Shown piece after piece: positions 1 through 10,316 of a stretch of DNA of 64,000 bases (position 1 is the first letter of the stretch; every line of letters begins with the position of its first letter). The translations under genes were made by a program, and so were the position numbers. Source of the stretch: Branchiostoma floridae (Eukaryota; Chordata; Leptocardii; Amphioxiformes; Branchiostomatidae); assembly GCF_000003815.2 (NCBI RefSeq), contig NC_049981.1:10691771-10755770 (forward strand). The letters run 5' to 3'. The notes below the pieces were generated by a model. That model was not told the DNA's origin and ran no database searches. It was given only the letters and a program-made list of their open reading frames with translations.

Positions 1-279
1 AACTGAAGCTGAAGAAGCCTGGATCTTAGGCTACAAAAAAACTGTTAACTCATCTAAGTATGTGGGGTACTCAAATTTCACTGCAAGATGAAAAGAGTTT
101 GCTATATCTTTGAATTTGCGACAGAAACAATGGTAGCAACATAATCACTGAATGGAAAGTAGAACAGAGCCACCACAACACATTCTGAATTTCAGTACAA
201 AACACAGTCAGTGAAAATTTTGCAAAATTTTTGTTTTAGCTTTCAAACATCTTTTAAAATTTATCTTTTTTCTACTTTC

Positions 280-359
280 AGCCATTTCCCTGGATGAAGC
301 TGTGATCTGTAATCTGATGACCAAGCTGAACTCAAAAGTGTCCGTCAAAGACAACTGAG
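280..359 (+). CDS. possible last coding exon of an upstream gene (partial)
   Basis: A pyrimidine-rich tract ends in TTTCAG at about 279 and is followed by a 26-codon open stretch (reading ISLDEAVICNLMTKLNS...) closed by TGA at 357-359. The reading is in phase 2 after the splice acceptor. I do not recognise the protein. The other acceptor phase stops after a few residues, and the upstream exon could not be fixed: positions 2-57 are also open and end at a GTATGT donor, but in a phase that does not match this reading. It may therefore be a real last exon or a chance ORF. Confidence 0.25.
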
Positions 360-3290
360 ACCGCAACACAAGGGGTGATACATGTACACAGTGTCTTCTA
401 TCTAAATTTCATCTTCTATCATCTATGTACTCTGTCTTTGGGCCAACCCTCATGTCATTCCTCAAAATCATGCCAAGAATTAACAAACGATTTATGTAAT
501 ATGTTACATAATCTTACTGGACTGTGTCAAATAGTGCCAGGCATTTGCAAAGTTGTGCCAATCAGTATTTTGCTTAAAAATGGCACGAAATTGAACTTGT
601 ATCAAACTGAGTATGTAACATTCTGTGCATGGCCATTTTGTTTGGCTCATCTAGGATTTGTGTGGAAATGTGTAAGTGTGACTGCAATGGATGATTGCCA
701 TAGATTTAGAAAGTTAGTGCAATTTCCTAACACACTATGGCACATTCCAGTGAGATACCAGCTGTAGCACTTTCTCAAAATGTGCTGTTTATCTAAGTGT
801 TATATCTCTCTGTCAGTCATAGATATAGCAAAATCATTAAAAATTAGGGGTAGTCTCCACGCTGTCACCATGACATATTTTTTGTCAAACCTCCAACATT
901 TCTGTCTCTTATATGTTGTTACATTATTTTGTGTTTTGTATCTTTAAACAATATCGGTATGTGAGAAACGGAAAATGTCATTAATGTGGCCAAAGTCTTT
1001 AACTGGTTCAACAAATATTGTTCAAGCTTGCTCTATTTTGTACCACTTAATAGAATTGTATGTACATGTATTGTTTTTAATGTTTTTCACTTTTTGTTGC
1101 GTCTTGCTAAAATGCTGCCAGTTTGTTTGGATTATCCAAACAGTGCATATATAACGAATAACGAATAATAATGTCTGAAATCCGCTTGCTTTTAAATGCC
1201 AAGTCAGCTTGATTTAATTACATATCAATCATGGAACTAACGACAATTATGGTATTATGGTATTATGATTTGAGTTTAAATCAGTACAATGAGAATTTGA
1301 TATGAAAATCTTTCTGGTGGAAGAAGTTATATCTGTTGCTAACCGACGTCTTTCTATAAAGGTTTTATTTTTGTAACACATTTGTATTTATCAATAACTT
1401 CTCATGCTACCTAAAACTAATGATACATATATCTTTTTTATATCATCAACTCAATTTTTATAAGAGTAGGCCTAGGAAAAATTGTGTTTCCAATTATGCT
1501 CCTTTAAAAAGATTAGGGTCAGTGGGTAGACTTGTTATAGTCTTCAAAAATTGCGGCCTAGAACTACTACATTTTTGCAATGTACAAAACAGCTATTCAT
1601 GGAACAAGCAAAAGTATATTGATAAATTGACAATGTGTAGCACAAATTGTATTTTCCAATTTATCAATAAGTATAAATTGTATTTATCAAACTGTTGAAA
1701 GCCCTTATCAGTTAACAGTGTGAAATGCAATAAGTTTTCATGCAGAAATTAGAAACAAAGAGCTGACTAAAAATGGCAAAGGTTGGCAGGTTTTTGCTTG
1801 GGTTGTTTGGTAAACCGGAAACACATTTCTTGCATAGGCCTTATATATAGACAACTATATAGCCAACTAACGGGACATCTCATGTACATTGTATACTAAA
1901 ATAGGATAATACAGGGTATACCAATTCTATAGCCAGACTGAATACTTAGAATAGTGTTAAAGGCAACATGTTCTAAAATACACCTGCAAGACTTTTGAGC
2001 TGTGCAAAAATTTTGATTGTATTTTTATGATTTACATGGCTGCACAAAGAAAGTTCGTAAAGTCTAAAAATTGTTTTGGTCACTTGCATTTGAAAGTACA
2101 GTACTAATTTTGAGTCTCTTAGCGTATCTCTTAGCAGAAGTTTTAAAACTGTGCACATTATGACAAAAGTTCTGCTGTTTTAAATGACATAGTGTAAATG
2201 TAGTCTTACCATATGCATGTAACTACGCTGTAGTATGAATGTATACCTCACTGTTTCACCACTTCTACACTTACACTTTAATGTTGGATCAAAGTTGAAC
2301 TGCAATTTCCAACACAAAATTTGGGCCTATCCAATTTTTTACTGTCCAGTATTGTCCAGGAATGAGCAATTCACTATACCCTGTCATGTTATGTACTAGA
2401 TGGAAGTTAGATCACATGAACATGTGCAACTAAAGATCCCACCATTCACAGAGTCACGTGTTTTATCTACACAACGTGACATCACAGAAGCAGTGGATTG
2501 CTTATTCCTTGACAAAGACTGGAATTGGACAGTCGAGAATTTGAGTAAGTCCAATTCTTGTGTTGGAAATAACAGGTCAACTTTGATTCTACCAACACAG
2601 ATGAACTTTCGTGTTAAAGTCCAGTGCATTGTGCCATATGTACAGTACATGTATTTTCTGTCATGACAGATCTAACAAATCTAGGAATAAAGTCTAATTG
2701 TTACTACTGCTTAGTTTTGTTTCATTTTAGTTGTTTGAAATATGAGTAATATTTCTTACTTATCAGTGCAATTCATATGCAATTCACTTTTGAATTTGTG
2801 TCCTCATATGATACCACGGCACAAGTGGTAGTGCAACCCCATTGGATCAAAATTAGGCATGGAAAATTTTTAAATCTAGATCGGCTGATGCTATTTTCTG
2901 CATTTTGAGGGGCAAATTTTGCTTGTAGGCTATGCTTCGTCCTATGACTTCCGATTTTTGTCCATCATAGAGGACAGAATGGGCAAAATGTTTGACTGTC
3001 CCCAGCAGCAAAATTCTGTCAAAGGACTTAAGAATGGACGCTGGCTAGAACCCTGGGTGTAAGCCTCAAATCTCTGCACGTAAAAGAACCCAACACACTT
3101 ATCAATAAGAGTAGGGGTGACCCAGTGTCCTGCACAGAGGAAACTAGTGTCATACTCCTTCACCAGTAGTTTAATGGCTCTGGTTTCCTCTGCTTTTGGT
3201 TCCCTTTGCTCTTCTGTCAACCCACTTACATTCCAGTTTTAGGTGGGAAAATCCCTTTAACAGACCAGTGACGCAGACTTAAACTGGGAA
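360..3290. other. non-coding stretch, possible 3'UTR and intergenic DNA
   Basis: AT-rich sequence with no exon I can support. A 130-codon ORF at 375-767 has no splice or composition support. An AATAAA on the plus strand at 2686-2691 could be the polyadenylation signal of a gene ending at 359, which would imply a very long 3'UTR. A SINE-like copy occupies about 2950-3230. Confidence 0.4.
2950..3230 (-). repeat. SINE-like dispersed repeat, copy 1
   Basis: Read on the minus strand, this matches the repeats at 7315-7500 and 36430-36530. All share a core with CACCCCTACTCTT, then a block like GGGTTCTTTTACGTGCAGAG, then GAGGCTTACA. The conserved order of blocks across three separate loci shows a dispersed family. 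Assignment to SINEs is by resemblance to common marine invertebrate short repeats and is not proven. Confidence 0.5.
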
Positions 3291-3496
3291 TGACGCAGCA
3301 TATTTGTTTAACACGTCTTTGTTCTTTATTTACCAACGTACAAAGGACTTATTTGCTCTAAGCTGACAAACACACTAGTAGCTGAGAGCCAAACTGATCA
3401 ATAATAAGCGACAGGCAACAGTCCAGATACAGCAACAGACTTTGAGGGTAAAAAGTCGTACTAGTGAGGCAGTGAATGTGGAAACATTCTCCTACA

Positions 3497-3832
3497 ATGG
3501 AGGAATCTGCAACAGGAAAAAGACAACATGACACAAGCATTGTGGAAAGTATGGAACCAGCAGAACTGGCTAGCCAGGACTCTGTGACCAAAGTCCAGAT
3601 GGCACTTGGACATGACTTACCTGACGGTACAGCTATGCCAGAGAATATGGAAGATATCATGGAGGAAGCACAAATCCTACCGTTGGACAGTAGTGGACAG
3701 GACTTTGCTAATGCAGGGATGAAGGAAGAACCTGTTCCTTATGATTGCAAACAGGACAGGAGAAAATCCACCCAAAGAAGAACAGCTGGAAGGAGCCCCA
3801 GTTTTAAGTCTCGCTTTTGCGTGCTTTTATGA
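3497..3832 (+). CDS. hypothetical acidic protein ORF, possibly the N-terminal part of a larger gene
   Basis: An ORF starting MEESATGKRQHDTS runs 111 codons to TGA (an in-frame upstream ATG lies at 3476). Composition is more protein-like than most ORFs nearby: rich in Glu, Asp, Ser, Met and Gln in the first 80 residues, then KEEPVPYDCKQDRRKS and a basic tail. Lysine-glutamate-glutamate motifs of this kind occur before zinc-finger arrays in many animal transcription factors, but no zinc finger follows. A second frame stays open for 25 codons just past the stop (about 3815-3900), and a strong donor (ATGA|GTAAGT) lies at 3923/3924. This could mean a frame-shifted old gene or a spliced transcript. 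I cannot name it. Confidence 0.4.
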   Translation: MEESATGKRQHDTSIVESMEPAELASQDSVTKVQMALGHDLPDGTAMPENMEDIMEEAQILPLDSSGQDFANAGMKEEPVPYDCKQDRRKSTQRRTAGRSPSFKSRFCVLL

Positions 3833-4486
3833 AAAGTGCTGTACCATTTGTATTGAAGGAAGAATTTGAATGGAACCGTACAATTCCATCGGAGTCACCA
3901 TGAAGAGGACCGAGTGTAAATGAGTAAGTACCACATTTATTTAAGTTTGATAATATTCTACCTGTATTAAAGTTACAACTCAAGCATCATAATTCAAAGT
4001 TAGGATGTAAAAAAATCAAAGCTGAACTAAATGCTGATTATTATAAACACCTGAATCATTCCTCTTAGAATACGAATAAGCAATTTGTACTCTTAGCAAT
4101 GTCCAAATGGTGTCATCTCTAAAAATAGAACAATGTGTGTAGAACTGGCTGTTGGTTTAGTGTTAAAACCTACTGTATTCTTTTATCTCACAAGCCACTT
4201 TCCAGATAGTATAACTACTAGATCTGCCACTAATCCATTGTCTTATTAGTCTTCACCATTTCTGTGACTGTGTGTTTTTCAGTTTAGAAGCTAGTTTCCC
4301 TGCCACTGGTGTACAGTTGTTTACCCTGCATGGACATTAGTGACTTCACCCAACAAGCCAAGCATCTCCTACTGAGTTCATCTTAAGTTAGAAGGAGGTG
4401 GAAACAGGAGATGGCGGTAAACACTGGTTTTTGAGAGTTCCATAGTGATAATTTGGCAGTCAGAGGAAGGAAGCTGTGGCTGTAGA

Positions 4487-4830
4487 AGGACTGTATCTGT
4501 ATCTATATAGCCGGTATAACCGCCCTTCGGCGTAACACACCAGCTTCGCAGGCAAGTGGCGCGACAGCAGCTGGTCATATTACACTGAAGGACCCATCAC
4601 ACCTAACTTTAGCACATCTATCTGCAAGCGTTCTTTAAAACAATCCAGAGAAGATGCACCTACTGTGCTTAGTGATAACAAATTCCACTCTACGATAGTT
4701 CTGGGAAAATACAAATTTTTGGACACATCAATCCTAGGTTGGTAACTCTGGTACTTGAAGTCATGGACTTTGAGACAGTACTGGTAACTGAACAGTATAA
4801 TGATGTGAGTTAGAAGAAAACCTGGTATAA
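4487..4830 (-). mobile_element. 3' end of a non-LTR retrotransposon (LINE), copy A
   Basis: On the minus strand the sequence encodes the reverse-transcriptase C-terminal tail, with YQSYQPRIDV, FPRTIVEWNLL and SSLDCFKERLQ, then a TAA stop. FPRTIVEWN followed by SFK-RL is typical of LINE ORF2 C-termini of the CR1/L2/jockey kind. After the stop comes a GC-rich 3'UTR (CTGCGAAGCTGGTGTGTTAC) ending in a GATACAG microsatellite next to 4487. The same protein tail, 3'UTR and microsatellite recur at 38379-38680. The copy is 5'-truncated and inactive. Confidence 0.7.
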
Positions 4831-5075
4831 TGCTAAAAGGCTCTCAATGGAGGGACAAGTAGTTAAGTTTCAATTTGAAAAAAAAACATGCTTACCTTTA
4901 CTTAGTGTACAGAGTGTACACCATTTCTACAATAACATAATGTGTACATATGGTTAAGAGATGGATAGGATACACCAGATTTTAAGTGATCAATGCTTCA
5001 GTATACCAAAGACAGCAAACAAAAATTAAGATAAAAAGAGAGTACAAATAGTACAGTTCCTTGTAAGAACCACTG

Positions 5076-5081
5076 TTTATT
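5076..5081 (-). terminator. candidate polyadenylation signal of KTI12
   Basis: AATAAA on the minus strand, about 320 bases beyond the KTI12 stop codon. It is the nearest canonical hexamer downstream, so a 3'UTR of roughly 340 bases is likely. No cDNA is available to confirm it. Confidence 0.4.
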
Positions 5082-5399
5082 TTTATAAACAATTAAAGTT
5101 TTACAATAGAAAATAAGGCAAACTATCATAAAACCATTTTGTAGTCATTAAAACAATCCTAAATCAGTAAAATGTCTAGAAATACACAGATTACAAATGA
5201 AGCGGTATTGTGTCTGATACAATATGATTTTATGGGGAAAATCAGTGATTTAATTATTGCAAAGAAGACTCTGACGTCTTAAATAGCATATTTAGCGCAA
5301 ATGTTACATTTTGCTGTATGTCTAACAAGATAGTGATAAGTGTAAATAAAATAAGGTACTATTGGCTCCACCCTTGGGGAATTTCCAAAATATACCTAA

Positions 5400-8300
5400 C
5401 TATTTGATGCTATTGTTGAGATATTGCACAAACATGTTGGCTAGTTTAGCTGTGTCATCCACAGGGTGCATCTTGGTGTAGGTTATGAACTGTCTGCGAT
5501 GTCTTCTAAGTTCCGGGGCACTCACCACATGGCTCAGGTAGATGTGAGCTTTGGTTAAGGAAACAAGAAAAATTTTCCAAGGAGATATTTCTTGTTTCTT
5601 TTCTGTACTTATTGTTCATACAAGAGAATGCACAAATAAGCTACCTAACAGGGTAATACACTGATGTCAAAGTATGAAGATATGTTTTGTAGAATCTGAT
5701 TGATCATGGCAATTTAAAACAAGGACACTGTTTTGGTCATTTTTCTTCATCATAAGTTGGACCTGTGATATTCACTGCAACATTACTGTGTCATTAGAAT
5801 GTCTCAAATATGCGGACTTCCCAACACGGCCTGAGTTGGTCAAAGAGTTATTGGTAAGCTACTAAAAACTTAGCTACATAGCTGTATAGGGAACTTCATT
5901 TGGCTTTCTTGTGTGATGTTAAATAATGCTGGAAATGTAAACAAGTGACACAAAAATGTTGAAAATAAGTTACAAATGTGCAGAGATTTTTAAATTCTAT
6001 ATTTATAGTTTCGGTGCCAAAAGTCTACAATACATAGCTTATGCTTTATCCATATGGGAGGGACCTTAAACTTTTGCTCACAATGTATGACACTGCAGAG
6101 GCAAACTATGAACTGGACTATACAATTGTCTAACACCTGGAAAGGATATTTTGTCTGCAGCTCCTGGTATGTAGATGTGGTCTCCTGGAACTGCCGTCTT
6201 CTGGGCATCAAGTAAGGTCTGAAAAAGAGATGACAGAGGGTTGGCCTAAACAAAGATAGTTTGTGTCTGTGTGTGTGTGTGTCTGTGTGTGTGTACCAAA
6301 ATCCAGGCATCAATTATCAAATTTAAACTGTTAAAAGACTGCATACTTACATTAACGACCTCCTGGGTGATCTTGTCAAGCTCATGTAGAAAGTTGGTAG
6401 ATGACAGGGGTTGCTGTGGACAAATACAACATCACATTTGTAAACAGTTCAGAAATGTGCCTAAAGGGACAATAGAATAGCCTCCTTTACAAATAAGATA
6501 AAATATATGTAACAAAAACTAATAATAAAACATGTATGTTAATTACGAAGTAAATGAAGGACTACCAAGAAACTATAATATTTTTCTACTAAAATAGCTT
6601 GATTCACACATTCAATTTACATGGAATTCTGCAACCTTTCTTCTATACTATTATACTGCGGAAGTAATTATGGAGATATTTTACAGTAGTTTAAGCTACC
6701 TTGTTCATTATGTTCATCATTCAAAGCTGCTATCTTTCTTAATTCTTATAAGCATATCTTTTTCAAAACTGTGTTTTACTGGTAATTGCCTTTAGACTTA
6801 AGATCATAAGATCATTAACAACAGTATGGACGATACCTACAGTTTGTGTAGAGGCGTTTGGGGGAGGGGCCTTCCTGTGGAAGATAGCATCACAGATGTC
6901 CTGACATGGCAGCTCATCGTCTGTCTGGATGGTGAAGAGAGGACAGTCCCACCTGTGTCTGGAGTCCGGGGCTTCGAATCTCATCACAAGTCCGTCAAAT
7001 CTGTACAAAACAGGATAAGCTTACTGGTGCTGGATGTGGGCTGTACCAAGCCTTCAAGGGGTGGGTTTTGTTCCAATATAATAATACCTCCAGTCCTACA
7101 ACTTCATTCTGGATACTACTACCTGTACATACTACAGAATGATGTCCTCTCAAAAAATATAGAAGTTACAGTACGTACAAGGTAAGTGAAACAGACTGTT
7201 CAGAGAAATAGCAAGCATGATGCTTTTTTGTCAGCTATGTCAAGGAGGTTAAAAAACATTTTTTTAACCTCCTTGGCTATGTGGGCTCTCTACGGCTTGC
7301 ATGTTTAGCTAAGCACACTGGATCACCCCTTCTCTTCAAAGTGTGTTAAGTTCTTTTACATGAAGAGGTTTGACACTGAGGCTTACAACTGAAGCTCCCT
7401 CATACTGGCTTTGTGTCACCATCCCAAATATCAAATGTTATCCCGTACAACACGTCCGAGCTGGGGTTGACCCTAAACATTGCTAGAATTGAACTCCGGC
7501 TCATGGAATTGATCCAAGCTGTATTGACAGTTACTGTATTAGTCCATGGCTGAACCAAGGTGTAGAAGTAGAACTAACATTTCTTGTGTATACTGCTCTG
7601 ACAGCTCCCTCTCCTGGTTCCATTGTGAGGCCACTGGTGGGTTGATGTCACAGTGGATCTGGAAACAACACAGAACTACATAAGATGGTATAATTGGCTC
7701 CAACCCTGAGGGGTTGCCAAAAACAATGCTACAGAAAAGTCTTGGAGAACACAGATGTAACCAAGGAGGTTGAAAATCTCCTTGATGTAATAATGGCTTT
7801 CAAATAAACAAGAGAATCTTAACAAAATTGATGTATCATTATTAATGTGTATCATATTTGTGAAGTGCTGTCTCCGATCAGATGAAAGGAGTGGAGACCA
7901 TACCACCTTCCTACATACAGCAGACATTACTCCTCACATCTGCTTGAAGATTAATTTTTCTTTATCACAAAGCCATTGAATGATGAATATAGCATTACAG
8001 AGCTTTTCTACTCTTGTTGATTAATACTAGTACAGTCATGTTTAGTTTACATGTGATATAAAAGGAACTTTTAAGATGATTCTAAAAATATAGGTTGAAG
8101 ATTGAAGAGAGAGTTTTTTGCCTTACCACACAGTGTGGCGTCTGCAGAAGTTTGATAAGACAGAACAGCTCATATCTGTAACCTGTAAAAAAGAGATGAC
8201 CATAAGTTATATAAAAATAACAGGGAACTCTTAGGACCCCTGAGCTAAACATCTGAAATACTAGAAAGGTAACATTTGCTGTCAAATACACAATGTTTTT

Positions 8301-9343
8301 CACATGGTCTAGCCTAAAACATTTACTGGTCTGTTTATTCTTACACATTGATATCTGTATGACAATCAACCCCTCCAGCTCTGTCCTGCCACTTGCTACA
8401 TAATGTAACCGAACACCACAGGGTGTCTGCTATATTACCAGTAACCATGGTGAGACAGCCATTTGACTCAGGTCATTGACCTTATTTGCTTGGAATCGGA
8501 AGAATATGTTTCTCTTCCGTGAAGGTACATGTACAAGAATTACATATCATAATCTTGCAAAACACAGTTCACACAGGTAGGTTAGCTCACCTTTTATGTA
8601 GTTTAAAGAGTCTAGGATCACAACAGTTTCTTTGGTAAGTTTTCTGCGAATGAGAAAATACACTTTTGTTTGATTTCACAAAGCAAAATATCAGTACCAC
8701 TAATTGATAATTGATAACATTTCCTCTATTGACATTACACAATTCAAATTTTGTCATCCCAAACACAAACTGTTACAGTAACTGCAGCAGGATATGATAA
8801 AAATCATAGATAACGTTAATGAAAGTAAATAAGGGCCTTGCGGACATTAAAGACTGACTTCTAACAGTAACATGGACTAATGGACAACATTGTGGACTTT
8901 TCTTCTCATTTTATCTTGCTGTTAAAGACATTCGCGGCATGATAGAGATACTGGGATCAAATCCCCCCATACTTACTTCTCTGTTGCAGACTTCAGCTTG
9001 GCTCTGGCATCTTTTTCTTGTCTAGAATCTAAAAACACAATGATAAAACAAAAATCAAATTATTTCGTGTCAAATTTGTGAAATAAATCTGAGTACTCTT
9101 TCAACCTCGTTGGTAAATCTTTAAAACTATAACGTTATAATAAAAATCAAATGTAAACCAAATGTGCCCCCCTCCCCACCACCACGACATACCTGCATAC
9201 ACGGCGTTTTTGTCGATACCAACACTTTCGTCGCTTACGACGTGCACGGGACGGTCGGTCGTACTTTCGATGTGATTTTTTAACTCCTCAACTCGTCTAC
9301 TTTTCCCGCAACAAGGGATGCCGCACAAAACTACAAGCGGCAT
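5400..9343 (-). CDS. KTI12: KTI12 homolog, Elongator-associated P-loop protein (complete, 9 exons)
   Basis: Exons on the minus strand: 9343-9193, 9028-8977, 8643-8591, 8182-8127, 7658-7579, 7000-6841, 6413-6351, 6218-6137, 5548-5400. All introns are GT-AG, and the 846 joined bases keep one frame to TAG, giving 281 residues. The N-terminus MPLVVLCGIPCCGKS holds the P-loop (G8-S15). LDSLNYIKGYRYELFCL (residues 78-94) is the second family signature. RYEAP-like MRFEAPDSRHRWDCPLF lies near residues 138-154, and RRHRRQFITYTKMHP sits in the C-terminal RNA-binding region. In yeast and mammals KTI12 binds Elongator and tRNA and is needed for 5-carboxymethyl-type modification of wobble uridine in the cytosol. 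I chose the ATG at 9343 over the upstream one at 9361 because known homologs start with MPLVV. Many vertebrate copies are longer (around 350 residues) and intronless, whereas this one is compact and has eight introns. PSTK is the nearest alternative family but lacks these signatures. Confidence 0.96.
6257..6295. repeat. (TG)n microsatellite in KTI12 intron 7
   Basis: Almost pure TG dinucleotides with two TCTG interruptions, just upstream (on the minus strand) of KTI12 exon 8. Confidence 0.85.
7241..7275. repeat. near-perfect hairpin palindrome in KTI12 intron 5
   Basis: CAAGGAGGTTAAAAAA is followed after two or three bases by its exact reverse complement. The arms are 16 bp. A weaker related hairpin (CAAGGAGGTT...TCTCCTTG) sits at 7760-7784 in the neighbouring intron 4. 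Either these are ends of a tiny foldback element or a transcribed hairpin. Confidence 0.7.
7315..7500 (+). repeat. SINE-like dispersed repeat, copy 2
   Basis: Contains CACCCCTTCTCTTCAAAG, then TTCTTTTACATGAAGAGGTTT, GAGGCTTACAACTGAAGCT and TGGCTTTGTGTCACCATCCC in the same order as the copies at 2950-3230 (inverted) and 36430-36530 continued at 37200-37300. It lies within KTI12 intron 5, on the strand opposite to the gene. Confidence 0.55.
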
Positions 9344-9679
9344 GGTAGCACTGCCACACACAGCTCTGCCCAGCAGATATTACTTGCACTTTTCACATAT
9401 TCCGCTAGAGGTCTCTACTGCACTGCATAGCATTGACCTGTGACCTTACCCCTATTTGCATGACAAATCTCAGACAGAAAGCTTGCAAAATTTTTACGGT
9501 CCGTATCAAAAGATGCACCTACTGTAACGCATGAGTGAATCAGATAAAATTAATGTTTGGCTTGTGAGCCCAACTTCTTGATATCACCAACGTAAAGTAA
9601 ATTGCTAGAAAAGCGGTGGATACTGAAAGGGGTCCACACACTGTGAGACAGAACAACGCAGTTGTCATATATTAAAAGC
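9344..9679. promoter_or_regulatory. KTI12 5' flank, possible bidirectional promoter
   Basis: The KTI12 start codon faces a candidate plus-strand first exon ending at 9793, leaving under 350 bases between them. No TATA box or strong CpG cluster stands out. The head-to-head layout is inferred from the ATG on one strand and a strong donor (CAG|GTAAGTT) on the other. Confidence 0.3.
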
Positions 9680-9793
9680 TATCAAAATAGATAGTGGCTC
9701 GATGGCTGTGAACATAAACGGGTGGAGTGTAACACTATGATGCAGTTCAGGCCTCGAGCAAGGTAGCTGTGGAGTTACTGAAATGTCAACCAG
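9680..9793 (+). other. candidate non-coding first exon of a divergent plus-strand gene
   Basis: The segment ends at a consensus splice donor, CAACCAG|GTAAGTT. The short ATG frames inside it stop quickly, so it would be 5'UTR. It may belong to the unidentified gene whose coding exons lie at 18608-26561, but no sequence link proves this. The left boundary is a guess. Confidence 0.25.
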
Positions 9794-9826
9794 GTAAGTT
9801 CTTTTTTAAATTGTAAATACTGTGTA

Positions 9827-10034
9827 TACTGTAACTGTTAGATGCATCTTAAATTCGCAGGGATTTAATAATTTTGAGTTTTTTTTGCGGTGGTTTTAAG
9901 TTCGCGGTCGCACCAGGCACTGTAGTCTCTAACTGCCATGGAAAAATGTTTGCGGTGGTTTTTAATTCGCTGTTAAGCGGCCACCGCGAAAACCGCGAAC
10001 ATAAAACACCGCAAAAGTTTCTGCATTTACAGTA
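9827..10034. mobile_element. MITE with TACTGTAA termini
   Basis: 208 bp that start TACTGTAA and end TTACAGTA, with internal inverted blocks GCGGTGGTTTT...AAAACCGCGAAC and CACCGCAAAAGTTTCTGC near the right end. A second diverged copy with the same ends is at 53396-53530, and a single related end (TACTGTAAACGCAAAAATG) lies at about 24370. It has no coding capacity. Confidence 0.65.
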
Positions 10035-10104
10035 TCATCTTACACTATGTAACGTTATATATTCTTAAGGTATTTGTAATCGTTACTTAGTAGTACTTAA
10101 TTAG

Positions 10105-10316
10105 GTACACCAGTGTCCTACCCCCCGTAGTGCCTGTAACCACAGTACTGTGTCCGTACCCCAAGAAGTGTCCATTTGTAACCCCCAGTAGTGTCTGTAC
10201 CTCCTGAAGTGTCCATACCCCCAGTATTGTGTACCCCTTTGTAGTGTCCGTACTCTCAGAAGTGTCCCTACCCCCAGTTATGTCCGTACCCCTTTGTAGT
10301 GTCCATTCCGCCACAA
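10105..10316. repeat. minisatellite, about 19-20 bp unit
   Basis: Roughly ten degenerate units of the form GTCCGTACCCCCAGTAGT. Three or so further units occur at 11530-11585, on the far side of the nested transposons. The apparent ORF through it is only a translation of the repeat. Confidence 0.75.

Noticed and set aside
375-767. 130-codon plus-strand ORF with a hydrophobic N-terminus and many cysteines
   Set aside because: It lies in AT-rich DNA after a possible gene end, lacks promoter or splice context, and an ORF of this length is expected by chance about once in a window this size.
1420-1698. 92-codon plus-strand ORF
   Set aside because: Low-complexity AT-driven composition and no family resemblance or splice support.
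10087-10314. 75-codon minus-strand ORF rich in Thr and Gly
   Set aside because: It is the 19-20 bp minisatellite translated.
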